32,592 bases of DNA from JBBIKU01 sp037445245 (GTDB lineage Bacteria > Chloroflexota > Anaerolineae > Anaerolineales > Anaerolineaceae), in contig JBBIKU010000006.1 of the NCBI GenBank assembly GCA_037445245.1, forward strand, positions 1 to 32,592, in the 5' to 3' direction. The position numbers and the translations under genes were made by a program. Numbering within the stretch: the first letter of the stretch is position 1; every line of letters begins with the position of its first letter. Under the pieces are notes generated by a model that was not told where the DNA came from, ran no database searches, and was given only the letters and a program-made list of their open reading frames with translations. Shown here in pieces: positions 15,588 to 23,933 of the stretch.

Positions 15588-16618
15588 TCGAGCATCTCCT
15601 CATTGGGAACGCCGGCGCCTGTCGGCAGTTTGATTTCCTGACCCTTCCAGCGCAGCGGCTGGCGCAGGTAGTAATAGGCGCCCAAAAGAGTGATCGGCAG
15701 CCACAACGCCGCGTGCAACAGCAGGGTGTAGCCAGCAGCGATCTCGCCCGGCACGCCGTAGGCGGAGAGCAGGGCAATCCCCGGCGCATCGAAGGTGCCG
15801 ATATAACCCGGCGCCGAAGGGATCGAAGCCACCAGGTTAACGGTGCCGTTCATCATCATCAGGGTGAGAAAATTGACCTCAAAGGGAAAGGCTTGCATCA
15901 CGAACCAGTATTTGCCGGTTTCCAGCAACCAGATGAGGGCGGAAAGCCCGAAGAGCAGCAGCACCTCCAGCGGCGATCGCAGCGATTGCAAGCCTTCAAA
16001 AAAGCGCATAACAAGCGGACGCACCTTCTCGCGCCCGCCTTGGGGCAAAAATCGGTCGATCAACCCGTTACTGAAACGTTCGGTCACTGCCGGGAACATG
16101 GCTGCCAGCAAGAAGACCAGTAAAGCCCCCATAAACCCTACCGAACCCCACAGCGCCATCCGCTGCATAGTGACCGCGAACGCCGAATCCGGCGGGAGGG
16201 TCGCCAGAGAGGGCAGATTGAGAAAAATGAACGTCAGCATGATCACACCGTCGAAAACCCGCTCGACGATGATCGTCGCCAGCGAGGCCGAAATGGACAC
16301 CCCGCAGCGATCCTTGAGAATGACCGCCCGCAACACCTCGCCGGCACGCGCCGGAAAGATATTGTTGCCCATGTACCCAATCGTCACCACCGGGAAAGCA
16401 ATGCGCCTGGGGATAACCTTGACCGGTCGCAGCAGGTAATGCCAGCGCCAGGCGCGCACATAAACCCCCCAAAAATAAATGGCAACCCCAGGAAGAAGCC
16501 AGATGAAATCGGCGGTTCGTAAAAATTGCCAGACCTTGCCCAGTTCCAGACCGCGCAATGCCAGATAAAGAAAAACGGCGCTGATGATCAGCCCGAGCCA
16601 GAACTGCCAGCGTCTCAT
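15584..16618 (-). CDS. Flippase-like membrane protein (LPG-synthase TM region, UPF0104 type)
   Basis: The 344-residue protein consists mainly of about eight membrane helices and matches the lysylphosphatidylglycerol synthase transmembrane/UPF0104 family without the C-terminal transferase domain. The family motif is visible in GYMGNNIFPARAGEVLRA (about residues 81-98), and there is a conserved VASIPSAPGYIGTFDA stretch near 276-291. Members are thought to move lipids or lipid-linked glycans across the membrane. ATG 16618 is chosen: the in-frame upstream part is hydrophilic and unrelated, and TATAAT ends only six bases before this ATG, suggesting a leaderless transcript. The downstream FAD oxidoreductase overlaps by 4 bases. 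Confidence 0.82.
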   Translation of the reverse strand: MRRWQFWLGLIISAVFLYLALRGLELGKVWQFLRTADFIWLLPGVAIYFWGVYVRAWRWHYLLRPVKVIPRRIAFPVVTIGYMGNNIFPARAGEVLRAVILKDRCGVSISASLATIIVERVFDGVIMLTFIFLNLPSLATLPPDSAFAVTMQRMALWGSVGFMGALLVFLLAAMFPAVTERFSNGLIDRFLPQGGREKVRPLVMRFFEGLQSLRSPLEVLLLFGLSALIWLLETGKYWFVMQAFPFEVNFLTLMMMNGTVNLVASIPSAPGYIGTFDAPGIALLSAYGVPGEIAAGYTLLLHAALWLPITLLGAYYYLRQPLRWKGQEIKLPTGAGVPNEEMLE

Positions 16619-16624
16619 GCGGTA

Positions 16625-16630
16625 ATTATA
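16625..16630 (-). promoter_or_regulatory. TATAAT box six bases before the flippase-like start (leaderless)
   Basis: A perfect TATAAT on the minus strand (16630-16625) is separated from ATG 16618 by six bases, so initiation would fall on or next to the start codon. No ribosome site is seen between them. I found no good -35 box at the normal distance. Confidence 0.5.
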
Positions 16631-16724
16631 ACCGAGGTGGCTAGGCTGGTTTGCAGGGTGGCGAAACCAGCGTGCTTCCGCTTTCATGATAAACTTGACG
16701 CCACCGGTTGGAAGGCAAAGGCGA

Positions 16725-17354
16725 ATGGAAGCTGCATTGGTATTAAAAGGAATGGTGCTGGGTTTTTCGATTGCCGCTCCGGTGGGGCCGATCGGCGTGC
16801 TGTGCATCCGCCGCACACTGGCAGAGGGATGGTGGATCGGCTTTGTCTCCGGTCTGGGGGCGGCTACGGCGGATGCGCTTTACGGCAGCATTGCTGCCTT
16901 TGGGCTGGGATGGGCTACCCGTTTTCTGGTGGGACAGCAGTTCTGGTTACGCCTGCTGGGCGGCTGCTTTCTGGTCTATCTGGGGTTGCGCACAGTTTGG
17001 GCACCTGTGGCGGAGAAACCGGCGCTGGTCAGCGGCAGCGGGCTGGCGCAGGCTTATACCTCCACCCTGGTGTTGACGCTCACCAACCCGATGACCATCG
17101 TGGCGTTTGCCGCTATCTTCGCCGGGTTTGACCTGTCGGTTTCTGGCAGGGTTTGGCTGGGCGCGCTGGCGCTGGTGACGGGTGTTTTTCTCGGCTCGGC
17201 GTTGTGGTGGCTGGCATTGAGCAGCGGGGCAGGCTGCCTGCGGTCGCGGCTCAACCCCACCAGTCTCAAATAGGTCAACCGCTTTTCCGGAGCGGTCATC
17301 ATCGTTTTCGGTGCGTTGATCCTGGTCAGCCTGGCGGGTGGGATTGACAGCTAA
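16725..17354 (+). pseudogene. LysE/RhtB-type exporter with internal amber codon
   Basis: The protein has LysE-family features: a first helix with GMVLGFSIAAPVGPIGVLCI, then GFVSGLGAATADALYG, and TLTNPMTIVAFAAIF. These exporters remove amino acids from the cell. The frame meets TAG at 17271-17273 after NPTSLK, yet continues in the same frame with VNRFSGAVIIVFGALILVSLAGG to TAA 17352-17354. That is the final membrane helix of the family, where a Trp often stands at the stop position (RWVNRFSG). A TGG to TAG change would explain it. Without the last helix the product would be 182 residues. ATG 16725 is preferred over ATG 16686 because AAGG and AGG stretches precede it. Confidence 0.72.
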
Positions 17355-17491
17355 TACAAGACCACGGCAGAGAGAATAAAGGACAGGATAATCAAGATCG
17401 CCACCACGGCAAATACGGCGCGCCTGACCCGCAGACTACGCTGTTCGACGGTCAGCCGCGGTGGGGTATCTTTCTTTGGTTTTTTCGCCAT
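17351..17491 (-). CDS. Small single-helix membrane protein, 46 residues
   Basis: The frame begins MAKKPKKDTPPRL, continues with TVEQRSLRVRRAV, and ends in one hydrophobic helix (about residues 26-46) running to the C-terminus. Positive charges before the helix predict an N-in orientation. AAGGA stands seven bases before ATG 17491, so translation is credible despite its size. Its stop overlaps the final stop of the opposing LysE-type gene by 2 bases. Family and function are not recognised. Confidence 0.6.
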   Translation of the reverse strand: MAKKPKKDTPPRLTVEQRSLRVRRAVFAVVAILIILSFILSAVVLY

Positions 17492-17613
17492 ACGGTTTTC
17501 CTTAATTGTTGCAACCCTTCATTTCTGTAGAGTGTACGTTCAAAGCGCCAAATCCACGTAAACCGCACCTCGATAAAAACTAGAATTGTGCGGGATCGCC
17601 GTCCAAGGGGGTC

Positions 17614-17649
17614 TGCAGCCGGGATCGGCGATCCCGGTTACAAGAAGCG
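17614..17649. repeat. Palindromic dispersed repeat, copy A
   Basis: CCGGGATCG and CGATCCCGG flank a single G, forming a perfect 9-bp palindrome extended by TGCAG on the left and TTACA on the right, then AAGAAGCG. The last eight bases are shared with copy B at 17748-17783. A related palindrome, copy C, lies at 29806-29837. Confidence 0.8.
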
Positions 17650-17747
17650 CCAGTAAATCCGTTCTTAGCATTGCCACCCATTTCCTTTGCAGGGTTGCGC
17701 CGCACGCGCACCACCATCGAAAGGGAGCATCGCCGCCACAGGCAATT

Positions 17748-17783
17748 TGCAGCCAGGATCGCCGATCCCGGGTACAAGAAGCG
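17748..17783. repeat. Palindromic dispersed repeat, copy B
   Basis: TGCAGCC, AGGATCG, a central C and CGATCCCGG are followed by GTACAAGAAGCG. It differs from copy A at only a few of 36 positions and lies 134 bases after it in the same orientation. Between them, and in the rest of 17492-17929 apart from a hairpin at 17856, I see no gene. Confidence 0.8.
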
Positions 17784-17839
17784 GGAGCAAACCGGAGAGG
17801 GAAACCGCTGCGAGCTTCATCAACCACACCAAAATTGTT

Positions 17840-17875
17840 GTACGAAACAACAAGAGGCTGACTACCCGGTCAGCC
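17840..17875 (-). terminator. Probable terminator of the FmdB-like gene
   Basis: On the minus strand GGCTGAC (17875-17869) pairs with GTCAGCC (17862-17856) around a 6-nt loop. A T-rich stretch (TCTTGTTGTTTCG) follows, and then a second small hairpin GTTGT/ACAAC. It lies about 55 bases beyond the FmdB-like stop. Confidence 0.55.
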
Positions 17876-17929
17876 CCACTCGGGCACGCCCGACCTGCGC
17901 CAGGCGCCCCTCTTGTCCGCTCAGCCCGA

Positions 17930-18247
17930 TTAGTCCTTGCCCTGGCCGCCTTCCTTCTTTGCGGTGGTTGCGGTAGCGCTTTCAGCCGCCACAGGCTTGG
18001 ACTCGCTCTCTTTGACGGCGGGTTTCTCATCCGGTTTGTTCTGAACGGCACACTTTCTGCCAGAAGATGAACGGTTGTCTGTAACGTAAAATCCGGAACC
18101 CTTAAAAACGATGCCCACCGGCGAATACACTTTTCGTAGCGCCTTTTTCCCGCAATCCGGGCACCAGGTAAGCGGCGGATCAGAGAATCTTTGATTGCGT
18201 TCGAACTGCTCACCGCACAGTTCACACCGGTAAGTATAGATTGGCAT
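17930..18247 (-). CDS. FmdB-family zinc-ribbon protein
   Basis: The 105-residue protein starts MPIYTYRCELCG and has four zinc-ligand cysteines, C8, C11, C29 and C32, the layout of the FmdB/putative regulatory zinc-ribbon family. VYSPVGIVFKGSGFYVTD follows, also typical. The C-terminal 40 residues are a low-complexity Lys/Glu/Ala/Thr tail. FmdB proteins were named from methanogen regulators, but the bacterial role is unclear. ATG 18247 has GAGGTGG just before it; four in-frame codons upstream are ignored for that reason. A good promoter lies at 18295-18323. Confidence 0.88.
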   Translation of the reverse strand: MPIYTYRCELCGEQFERNQRFSDPPLTWCPDCGKKALRKVYSPVGIVFKGSGFYVTDNRSSSGRKCAVQNKPDEKPAVKESESKPVAAESATATTAKKEGGQGKD

Positions 18248-18294
18248 TCGCCACCTCATACAACATAGAAATGCTCAGGTTTTTCCGAGAAGTT

Positions 18295-18323
18295 ATTATA
18301 GCGACCTTCATTATAATGTGCAA
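18295..18323 (-). promoter_or_regulatory. Promoter of the FmdB-like gene
   Basis: On the minus strand TTGCAC (18323-18318) and a perfect TATAAT (18300-18295) are separated by exactly 17 bases. Transcription would start near 18288, giving a leader of about 40 bases. Confidence 0.65.
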
Positions 18324-18357
18324 GAGGCAGTCGATTACCGATTCCGTTAAGTTAAGG

Positions 18358-19050
18358 TTAGAGGGGGTAATTGTTCGATGGCAGTTCGGTTGTGTGTTGT
18401 CGGCGCAGGGATGCTTTCTTTTTCTGCCGGGGCGGCTGCAACACACTCACACCCAAGAGGGTGGCATGGTTGACCCCTAACACCCTGACGGAGCCTTTCC
18501 ATCGCTGTACGAGGCTGATTGAGCCCGGATCGATCGTCAGGCGTTGAAAGGCATCCAGCGGCATTTGCAGGTAGTACGTCAACGCTAAGCGCACAATATC
18601 GCAGTGCGAAAAACACGCCACCACATCGTTTTCCTCCCAGGCGGCGTGAATCTCCTCCAGCGCGGTCACCGCCCGCTGCTGGGCTTCCTGGAATGATTCG
18701 CCCTCTGGAAAGCGTACCGCCGACGGGGTTTGCTGCACCGTTTTCCAGATCGCCAATCGCTTCAATTGAGCACCGCTCCTGCCCTGCAATCTGCCGTAAT
18801 CGATCTCGATCAACCCCGGCTGCACTCGCAGGCTAAGATTATGCGCCTGCGCCAGCGGCTGCGCCGTCTCCACCGCCCGTTCGAGCGGACTGGTGTAAAT
18901 CGCCTTGATCGGCACCTCTGCCAGAATTTGCGTCAGGCGTGTTGCCTGCGCCCTGCCTTTCCGGTTAAGATGAACGCCATCCAACCGCCCCGCCAGACGC
19001 TTGCCCACAAAGTCATTCAGTCCGTGGCGGATCAGCAACAGCAGCGTCAT
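18358..19050 (-). CDS. Histidine phosphatase family protein
   Basis: The 230-residue protein has the phosphohistidine motif RHG at residues 8-10, TSPLERAVETAQPLA near 53-67, the acid-base region EIDYGRLQG near 85-93, and the second catalytic His in FSHCDIVRL near 150-158. These place it in the phosphoglycerate-mutase-like histidine phosphatases. It closely follows the pattern of MSMEG_4193-type proteins; the substrate is unknown. The last 25 residues are basic and not conserved. It overlaps the end of rarA by 38 bases; ATG 19050 is supported by GGGAGAAGAAG just before it, so coupling to rarA translation is likely. Confidence 0.85.
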   Translation of the reverse strand: MTLLLLIRHGLNDFVGKRLAGRLDGVHLNRKGRAQATRLTQILAEVPIKAIYTSPLERAVETAQPLAQAHNLSLRVQPGLIEIDYGRLQGRSGAQLKRLAIWKTVQQTPSAVRFPEGESFQEAQQRAVTALEEIHAAWEENDVVACFSHCDIVRLALTYYLQMPLDAFQRLTIDPGSISLVQRWKGSVRVLGVNHATLLGVSVLQPPRQKKKASLRRQHTTELPSNNYPL

Positions 19051-20458
19051 GATCTTCTTCTCCCAAAACGGACTTCTGCTGATCGGCGAGCGCCGCCGCC
19101 TGAGCCTTGCGCCAGCGCGCCAGCCGTTCCCCAATATGGGCTTCGTAGCCCTGGTCGGATGGCTGGTAAAACACAGCGCCGATCAGCGACGTCGGCAGGT
19201 ACTGTTGGGGAACGAAATGCTCCGCAAACTGGTGAGGGTACTGATAGCCAGCGCCAGACGCGCTTGGAGCAGGCGCGTCCTCCAGCCCCCTGGTAGCGCG
19301 GGTACTTTCCATCAAGTGCAGCGGCAGCGCCGCCGCCCCTCGCTCCTTGATCTCTTTCTGTGCCGCGAAATACGCCCCCGCCGAATTCGACTTGGGGCAG
19401 GTCGCCAAGTAGAGCGTGGCTTCGACGATGGGGTAAACGCCTTCCGGAAGCCCGACAAACTCGAATGCCTGGGCGGCAGCGCTGGCGACCACCAGCCCCA
19501 TCGGCTCTGCCAGACCGATGTCTTCGCTCGCCAGGATCAGCAACCGCCGTAGGATGAAACGCGGCTCTTCTCCCGCCAGCAACATTTTGGCGAGCCAGTA
19601 CAGCGCTGCATCGGGATCGGAACCCCGCACCGATTTTATGAACGCCGAGATGGTGTCGTAATGGGCGTCGCCGTCGCGGTCATAGCGGATCGCCCGGCGC
19701 TGGATCGATTCCTCGGCAATTTGGAGAGTGATGTGAATTTCCCCGGCAGGTTCCGGCGGGGTGTTCTCAACCGCCAGTTCGAGGGCATTGAGCAGGCTGC
19801 GGGCGTCGCCGCCCGAGATTTCGATCAGGTGACGGCGGGCGTCCTCATCCAGCATCACCTTGCGGCTGCCATAACCCCGTTCAGTGTCGCTCAGGGCGCG
19901 CTCGAGGATCAGCGCCAGATGCTCTTGGCGCAGCGGCTCAAGTTGGAAAATGCGCGAGCGCGACACCAACGCGTCGATCACCTCAAAGCAGGGATTCTGG
20001 GTGGTGGCGCCGATAAGGGTAATCAGACCGCTTTCGACATGCGGCAGCAGGGCGCCTTGCTGGGCTTTGTTCCAGCGGTGCACCTCGTCCACACAAAGGA
20101 TCGTGCGCCGTTGATGCAGCTTGTGCTCGCTGCGTGGGTCCTTGCGCCGCTCGCCGGCATCGGCAATCACCCGGCGCAGATCGGCAACGCCCGCCAATAC
20201 CGCAGAGATCGCTTCGAAATGTGCTTGGCTATGCTGGGCAATCACCCGGGCAATGGTGGTCTTGCCAGTGCCCGGCGGACCAAAGAAGATAATCGAGGAG
20301 AACAATCGGTCGGTTTCGATCGCCCGCCGCAGTAATCTGCCGGGAGCGATGATGTGCTCCTGCCCAACGATCTCATCCAGATTGCGCGGACGCAGGCGCG
20401 CCGCCAGCGGCGCCTCGTGCCTCATCCGTTCCTGAGCGGCGTGATCGAACAGGTCCAT
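19013..20458 (-). CDS. rarA: Replication-associated recombination protein A (AAA+ ATPase)
   Basis: This 481-residue protein is a RarA/MgsA/WRNIP1-type clamp-loader-like ATPase that acts at stalled forks. Walker A GPPGTGKTT is at residues 60-68 and Walker B ILCVDEVHRWNKAQQ near 120-134. GATTQNPCFEV (sensor 1), SRSRIFQLEPL, and GGDARSLLNALE (sensor 2 region) follow. The C-terminal oligomerisation part contains SVRGSDPDAALYWLAKML and the ASEDIGLAEP signature. Length is slightly above E. coli RarA (447) because of a charged tail overlapping the next gene. ATG 20458 lacks a clear ribosome site; TACAAT nine bases before it suggests a very short leader. Confidence 0.95.
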   Translation of the reverse strand: MDLFDHAAQERMRHEAPLAARLRPRNLDEIVGQEHIIAPGRLLRRAIETDRLFSSIIFFGPPGTGKTTIARVIAQHSQAHFEAISAVLAGVADLRRVIADAGERRKDPRSEHKLHQRRTILCVDEVHRWNKAQQGALLPHVESGLITLIGATTQNPCFEVIDALVSRSRIFQLEPLRQEHLALILERALSDTERGYGSRKVMLDEDARRHLIEISGGDARSLLNALELAVENTPPEPAGEIHITLQIAEESIQRRAIRYDRDGDAHYDTISAFIKSVRGSDPDAALYWLAKMLLAGEEPRFILRRLLILASEDIGLAEPMGLVVASAAAQAFEFVGLPEGVYPIVEATLYLATCPKSNSAGAYFAAQKEIKERGAAALPLHLMESTRATRGLEDAPAPSASGAGYQYPHQFAEHFVPQQYLPTSLIGAVFYQPSDQGYEAHIGERLARWRKAQAAALADQQKSVLGEEDHDAAVADPPRTE

Positions 20459-20467
20459 GGCGCGCTC

Positions 20468-20473
20468 ATTGTA
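20468..20473 (-). promoter_or_regulatory. TACAAT -10 box close to the rarA start
   Basis: On the minus strand TACAAT ends nine bases before ATG 20458, so the transcript would have a leader of only a few bases. The region between rarA and the next plus-strand gene (20459-20707) holds no other gene. Confidence 0.35.
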
Positions 20474-20707
20474 ACATAAAGCCCTGTCCAGGCTGCCACA
20501 TCTGCTCGCCGTCGTTTGTAACATCCATCAGACGGGCATCACGCCCGGCATTCGCCACCTTGAATCAAGGATGTCATTTTGCCGGTTGAATTAACAAATG
20601 TATGAACTCCGGAACAACCTGGATGATTTATAATAATTGGGTGGTTTGTTGGATTGCCAGTACCAAAGGGGCTGTGCATGGAACGTTCAACGAAAATATA
20701 GGTGATC

Positions 20708-23700
20708 ATGAGCGTGCAGCGAGGACTGGCAGGCGCGTTGCTGGCGTGGATGCTGCTTGGGCTGGGAGGTGCGTCCGCACATATTCGCACCGATGCGCCC
20801 AAGCAAACCACACCATCCATCTCCACTCAAAACAGTTCGCCGCTAACAGCGACCCCTCCAACCACAGCCCCCCGCCTCATCGTGGTCGGCGGCGATCACA
20901 ATTATCCCCCCTACGAATATCTCGAAAACGGCAACCCGACCGGGTTCAACATTGAATTGATCCAAGCCATCGCCGGTACGATGGGATTTGAAGTTGAGGT
21001 GCGCCTCGCCCCCTGGAACCAGGTGCGCCGGCAGCTTGAGCAGGGCGAGATCGATATGTTGGCGGGGATGTATTTTTCAGAAGTACGTGCCGCCAGCGTT
21101 GATTTCTCGCTGCCACATACCCATGTTGCACCCGGATTGTTCGTGCGCGTCGATTCTGCGGTGAAGGATTTCGAAGACGCCCGCGGCTTAAGCATCCTCG
21201 TTCAGCAGAATGACATCATGCACGAGTATCTCGAACAAACCGCCTTCACCCAAAACATTTTTACCGTCAGCGACCCCTCCGACGCTCTCCAGGCGCTGGC
21301 GGCTGGGGAATACGACGCCGCCCTGCTCTCCTCGCAGGCGCAGGGATGGTACTTCATCGACCGCTTCAACATCACCAATCTGCGGCGGGTCGAAACCGGC
21401 ATCCCGCCCCAACGCTATTGCTTTGCAGTTCAAAAAGGCAACAATGACCTGCTGCAGCAACTTAACGAAGGGTTAAATGTGCTCAACGCCACCGGCGAAT
21501 ATCATCAGATCAGCGAACGCTGGTTCGGCGTCTACGAGCAGCGCCAGCAGTGGCAGCTCATCCGTTATTATTTGTGGGGAATGGCTGGCGTGGCGGCGTT
21601 GCTGTTGCTCAGCCTGTTCTGGTCACGATCGTTACGCAGCCAGGTGCGTCGGCAGACAGAGGCTTTGCGGAAAAACGAGGAACAACTGGCAATCACCCTC
21701 AATTCGATCAGCGAGGCAGTCATCGCCACCGACGACCACGGCAACATCATCCGGATGAATCCGGCAGCAGAAGCATTATGCGACTGCGCATTCAGTCAAG
21801 TTAGGGCAAAACCCCTTGGTGAGATTATCAAATTTTTCGATCCGGATACGAATCGGACAATAAATCCGCTAGAGAAGGTGTTTGCCACCGGTGAGAGCAA
21901 CCCCAGCAAAAAGAACCTGATTCTGGTCAGCAGCGGCGGTAGGCAAATACGCGTTACGGAAAGCGGGGCGCCCATTCGCGACGCGAACGGCAACATCAGG
22001 GGGGCGGCTCTGGTGCTGCGCGATGTCAGCGAAGAATATTTTCGGGAGGAAGTCCTGCGCGCCTCGGAGGAGAAATTTTCTAAAGCATTTCTCACCTCGC
22101 CTGTCGCTTTATCCATCAACCGCCTTGCAGATGGACTCTACCTGGAGGTTAGCGACGGCTTCGTCCGGTTGACCGGTTACAGCCGCCAGGAGGTCATCGG
22201 GAAAACCTCGCTGGGCTTGGAGATATGGCTCGATCCGGCTGTGCTCGCTAGTGTGGTTCAAAAACTATTGAAAGACGAGGCGGTGGACAACCTGGAAATC
22301 GAGTGCCGCATCAAAGGCGGCGGCATTCGCACCTGCCTCTATTCCGCCCGGCTGATCGAGTTAGAAGGCGAAAAATGTATTCTCGCCATCGCCCGCGATA
22401 TCAGCGACCGCAAGCAGGCGGAGTCTCAGGTCATCGAGAGCCAGCGCCGCCTCGATGCCCTGATCAACAATCTATCCGGCTACGCCTACCGCTGCAAGAA
22501 CGATCCCAATTGGACGCTGGAGTACGTCAGTCAGGGCTGCCTGAGTATCACCGGTTACCGCGCCGAAGAACTGAGCGGCGACAACGCCACTCTCTTCAAC
22601 GAACTGATCCAAGAATCCGACCGCGCCTTCATCTGGGAAACGGTTCAAAACGCGCTTGAGCAAAATACTCCCTACGTTGTCGAATACGGTATCCGTACCA
22701 AGAGCGGAGAAGAAAAGATCCTCTGGGAGAAAGGCGGAGGCGTCTATGATCCGCGAGGCAGGCTGACAGCTTTGGAAGGTTATGTCACCGACATCACTGA
22801 ACGCAAACAAACGGAAGTGAAATTACAACGCCAGCTCAACCATCTGGCAGCGCTGCGCGCCATCGATCAAGCCATCGCCTCCAGCGTCGACCTGCGCCTG
22901 ACGCTGCGGGTACTGCTGGATGAGGTGATCGACCAACTGGACGCCGACGCCTGCGCCGTGCTGCTGACACGCCTGCAGAGCCAGCGGCTGGAGTACGTAG
23001 CCCAGCAGGGTTTTCGTTTCGCCCAGCTCAAAGAGCAAACCTTTCTGATCGGGGAGGGTTACGCCGGCGGCGTCGCCCTCAAGCGCCAACCGCTGTACGT
23101 GGTTGATCTTCAATCCGAACCACAGGACGAGTGGCTGACACAACTGGCGGCGGAAGGCTTCGTCGCCTACTACGCCACGCCCTTGATTGCCAAGGGCAAC
23201 GTCAAGGGCGTGCTGGAAATATTCAAGCGCAAGCCGTTCACCATCGATGCGGAATGGAAGGAGTTTCTGAAATCGCTGACCGGGCAGGCAGCCCTTGCCA
23301 TCGACAACGCTACCCTCTTCGAAAACCTGCAGCATTCCAACATTGAACTGAGCCTGGCTTACGACGCCACCATCGAGGGCTGGTCGCATGCGCTAGAGCT
23401 ACGCGATCACGAAACCGAAGGACATTCACACCGCGTGGTGGAATTGACGCTCAAGATTGCTAGAGCGATGGGGGTGGACGAGCAGGAACTGGTGCACATA
23501 CGCCGCGGAGCGCTGCTGCACGATATCGGCAAGATGGGCATTCCCGATTCGATCCTACTCAAACCCGGTCCGCTCACCCCCACCGAGTGGAAAATCATGA
23601 AAAACCATCCCCTGATGGCTGAACGCATGCTCGGCTCGGTGGCTTTCTTAAAGCCGGCGTTGGACATTCCGCGCTACCATCATGAACGATGGGATGGCGG

Positions 23701-23911
23701 CGGCTATCCTTACGGATTGAAAGGCGAGCAGATCCCCCCGGCGGCGCGCATCTTCACCATCGTCGACGTTTGGGACGCCCTGCAGCATGACCGTCCTTAT
23801 CGCAAAGCCTGGGACGAAGAGAAAATCTGGGATTATATCCAAGAACAAAGCGGCAAGCACTTCGACCCACAGGTGGTCGAATATTTTCGCTCCAGCATCA
23901 CACACCCCTGA
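20708..23911 (+). CDS. Membrane sensor with SBP_bac_3, three PAS, GAF and HD-GYP (c-di-GMP phosphodiesterase)
   Basis: The 1067-residue protein has a signal peptide (1-25), a periplasmic amino-acid-binding-like SBP_bac_3 domain (about 57-275; GDHNYPPYEY, GFNIELIQAIA), one membrane helix (287-306), PAS domains at about 321-445, 452-568 and 577-701, a GAF domain at about 711-871 and an HD-GYP domain at 892-1065. The HD-GYP motifs are intact: LLHDIGKMGIPDS near 936 and HHERWDGGGYPYG near 988-1000. It should hydrolyse cyclic di-GMP in response to an external small ligand and internal signals. ATG 20708 follows AGGTG closely; a GTG two codons earlier is possible. No second signalling gene is adjacent. 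Confidence 0.93.
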   Translation: MSVQRGLAGALLAWMLLGLGGASAHIRTDAPKQTTPSISTQNSSPLTATPPTTAPRLIVVGGDHNYPPYEYLENGNPTGFNIELIQAIAGTMGFEVEVRLAPWNQVRRQLEQGEIDMLAGMYFSEVRAASVDFSLPHTHVAPGLFVRVDSAVKDFEDARGLSILVQQNDIMHEYLEQTAFTQNIFTVSDPSDALQALAAGEYDAALLSSQAQGWYFIDRFNITNLRRVETGIPPQRYCFAVQKGNNDLLQQLNEGLNVLNATGEYHQISERWFGVYEQRQQWQLIRYYLWGMAGVAALLLLSLFWSRSLRSQVRRQTEALRKNEEQLAITLNSISEAVIATDDHGNIIRMNPAAEALCDCAFSQVRAKPLGEIIKFFDPDTNRTINPLEKVFATGESNPSKKNLILVSSGGRQIRVTESGAPIRDANGNIRGAALVLRDVSEEYFREEVLRASEEKFSKAFLTSPVALSINRLADGLYLEVSDGFVRLTGYSRQEVIGKTSLGLEIWLDPAVLASVVQKLLKDEAVDNLEIECRIKGGGIRTCLYSARLIELEGEKCILAIARDISDRKQAESQVIESQRRLDALINNLSGYAYRCKNDPNWTLEYVSQGCLSITGYRAEELSGDNATLFNELIQESDRAFIWETVQNALEQNTPYVVEYGIRTKSGEEKILWEKGGGVYDPRGRLTALEGYVTDITERKQTEVKLQRQLNHLAALRAIDQAIASSVDLRLTLRVLLDEVIDQLDADACAVLLTRLQSQRLEYVAQQGFRFAQLKEQTFLIGEGYAGGVALKRQPLYVVDLQSEPQDEWLTQLAAEGFVAYYATPLIAKGNVKGVLEIFKRKPFTIDAEWKEFLKSLTGQAALAIDNATLFENLQHSNIELSLAYDATIEGWSHALELRDHETEGHSHRVVELTLKIARAMGVDEQELVHIRRGALLHDIGKMGIPDSILLKPGPLTPTEWKIMKNHPLMAERMLGSVAFLKPALDIPRYHHERWDGGGYPYGLKGEQIPPAARIFTIVDVWDALQHDRPYRKAWDEEKIWDYIQEQSGKHFDPQVVEYFRSSITHP

Positions 23912-23933
23912 AAACCGCCGCCTTAATCGGTTT
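23912..23933. terminator. Short hairpin between convergent genes
   Basis: AAACCG (23912-23917) and CGGTTT (23928-23933) form a 6-bp stem directly after the HD-GYP stop; it reaches the EamA stop codon on the other strand. Flanking A and T runs are short, so termination strength is doubtful. Confidence 0.35.

Noticed and set aside
17271..17273. TAG in the LysE-type gene as a pyrrolysine codon
   Set aside because: No pyl genes are in view and the expected residue is Trp; a G-to-A change is simpler.
17614..17783. Copies A and B as a CRISPR array
   Set aside because: Only two copies, 134 bases apart, with a third copy 12 kb away and no cas genes.
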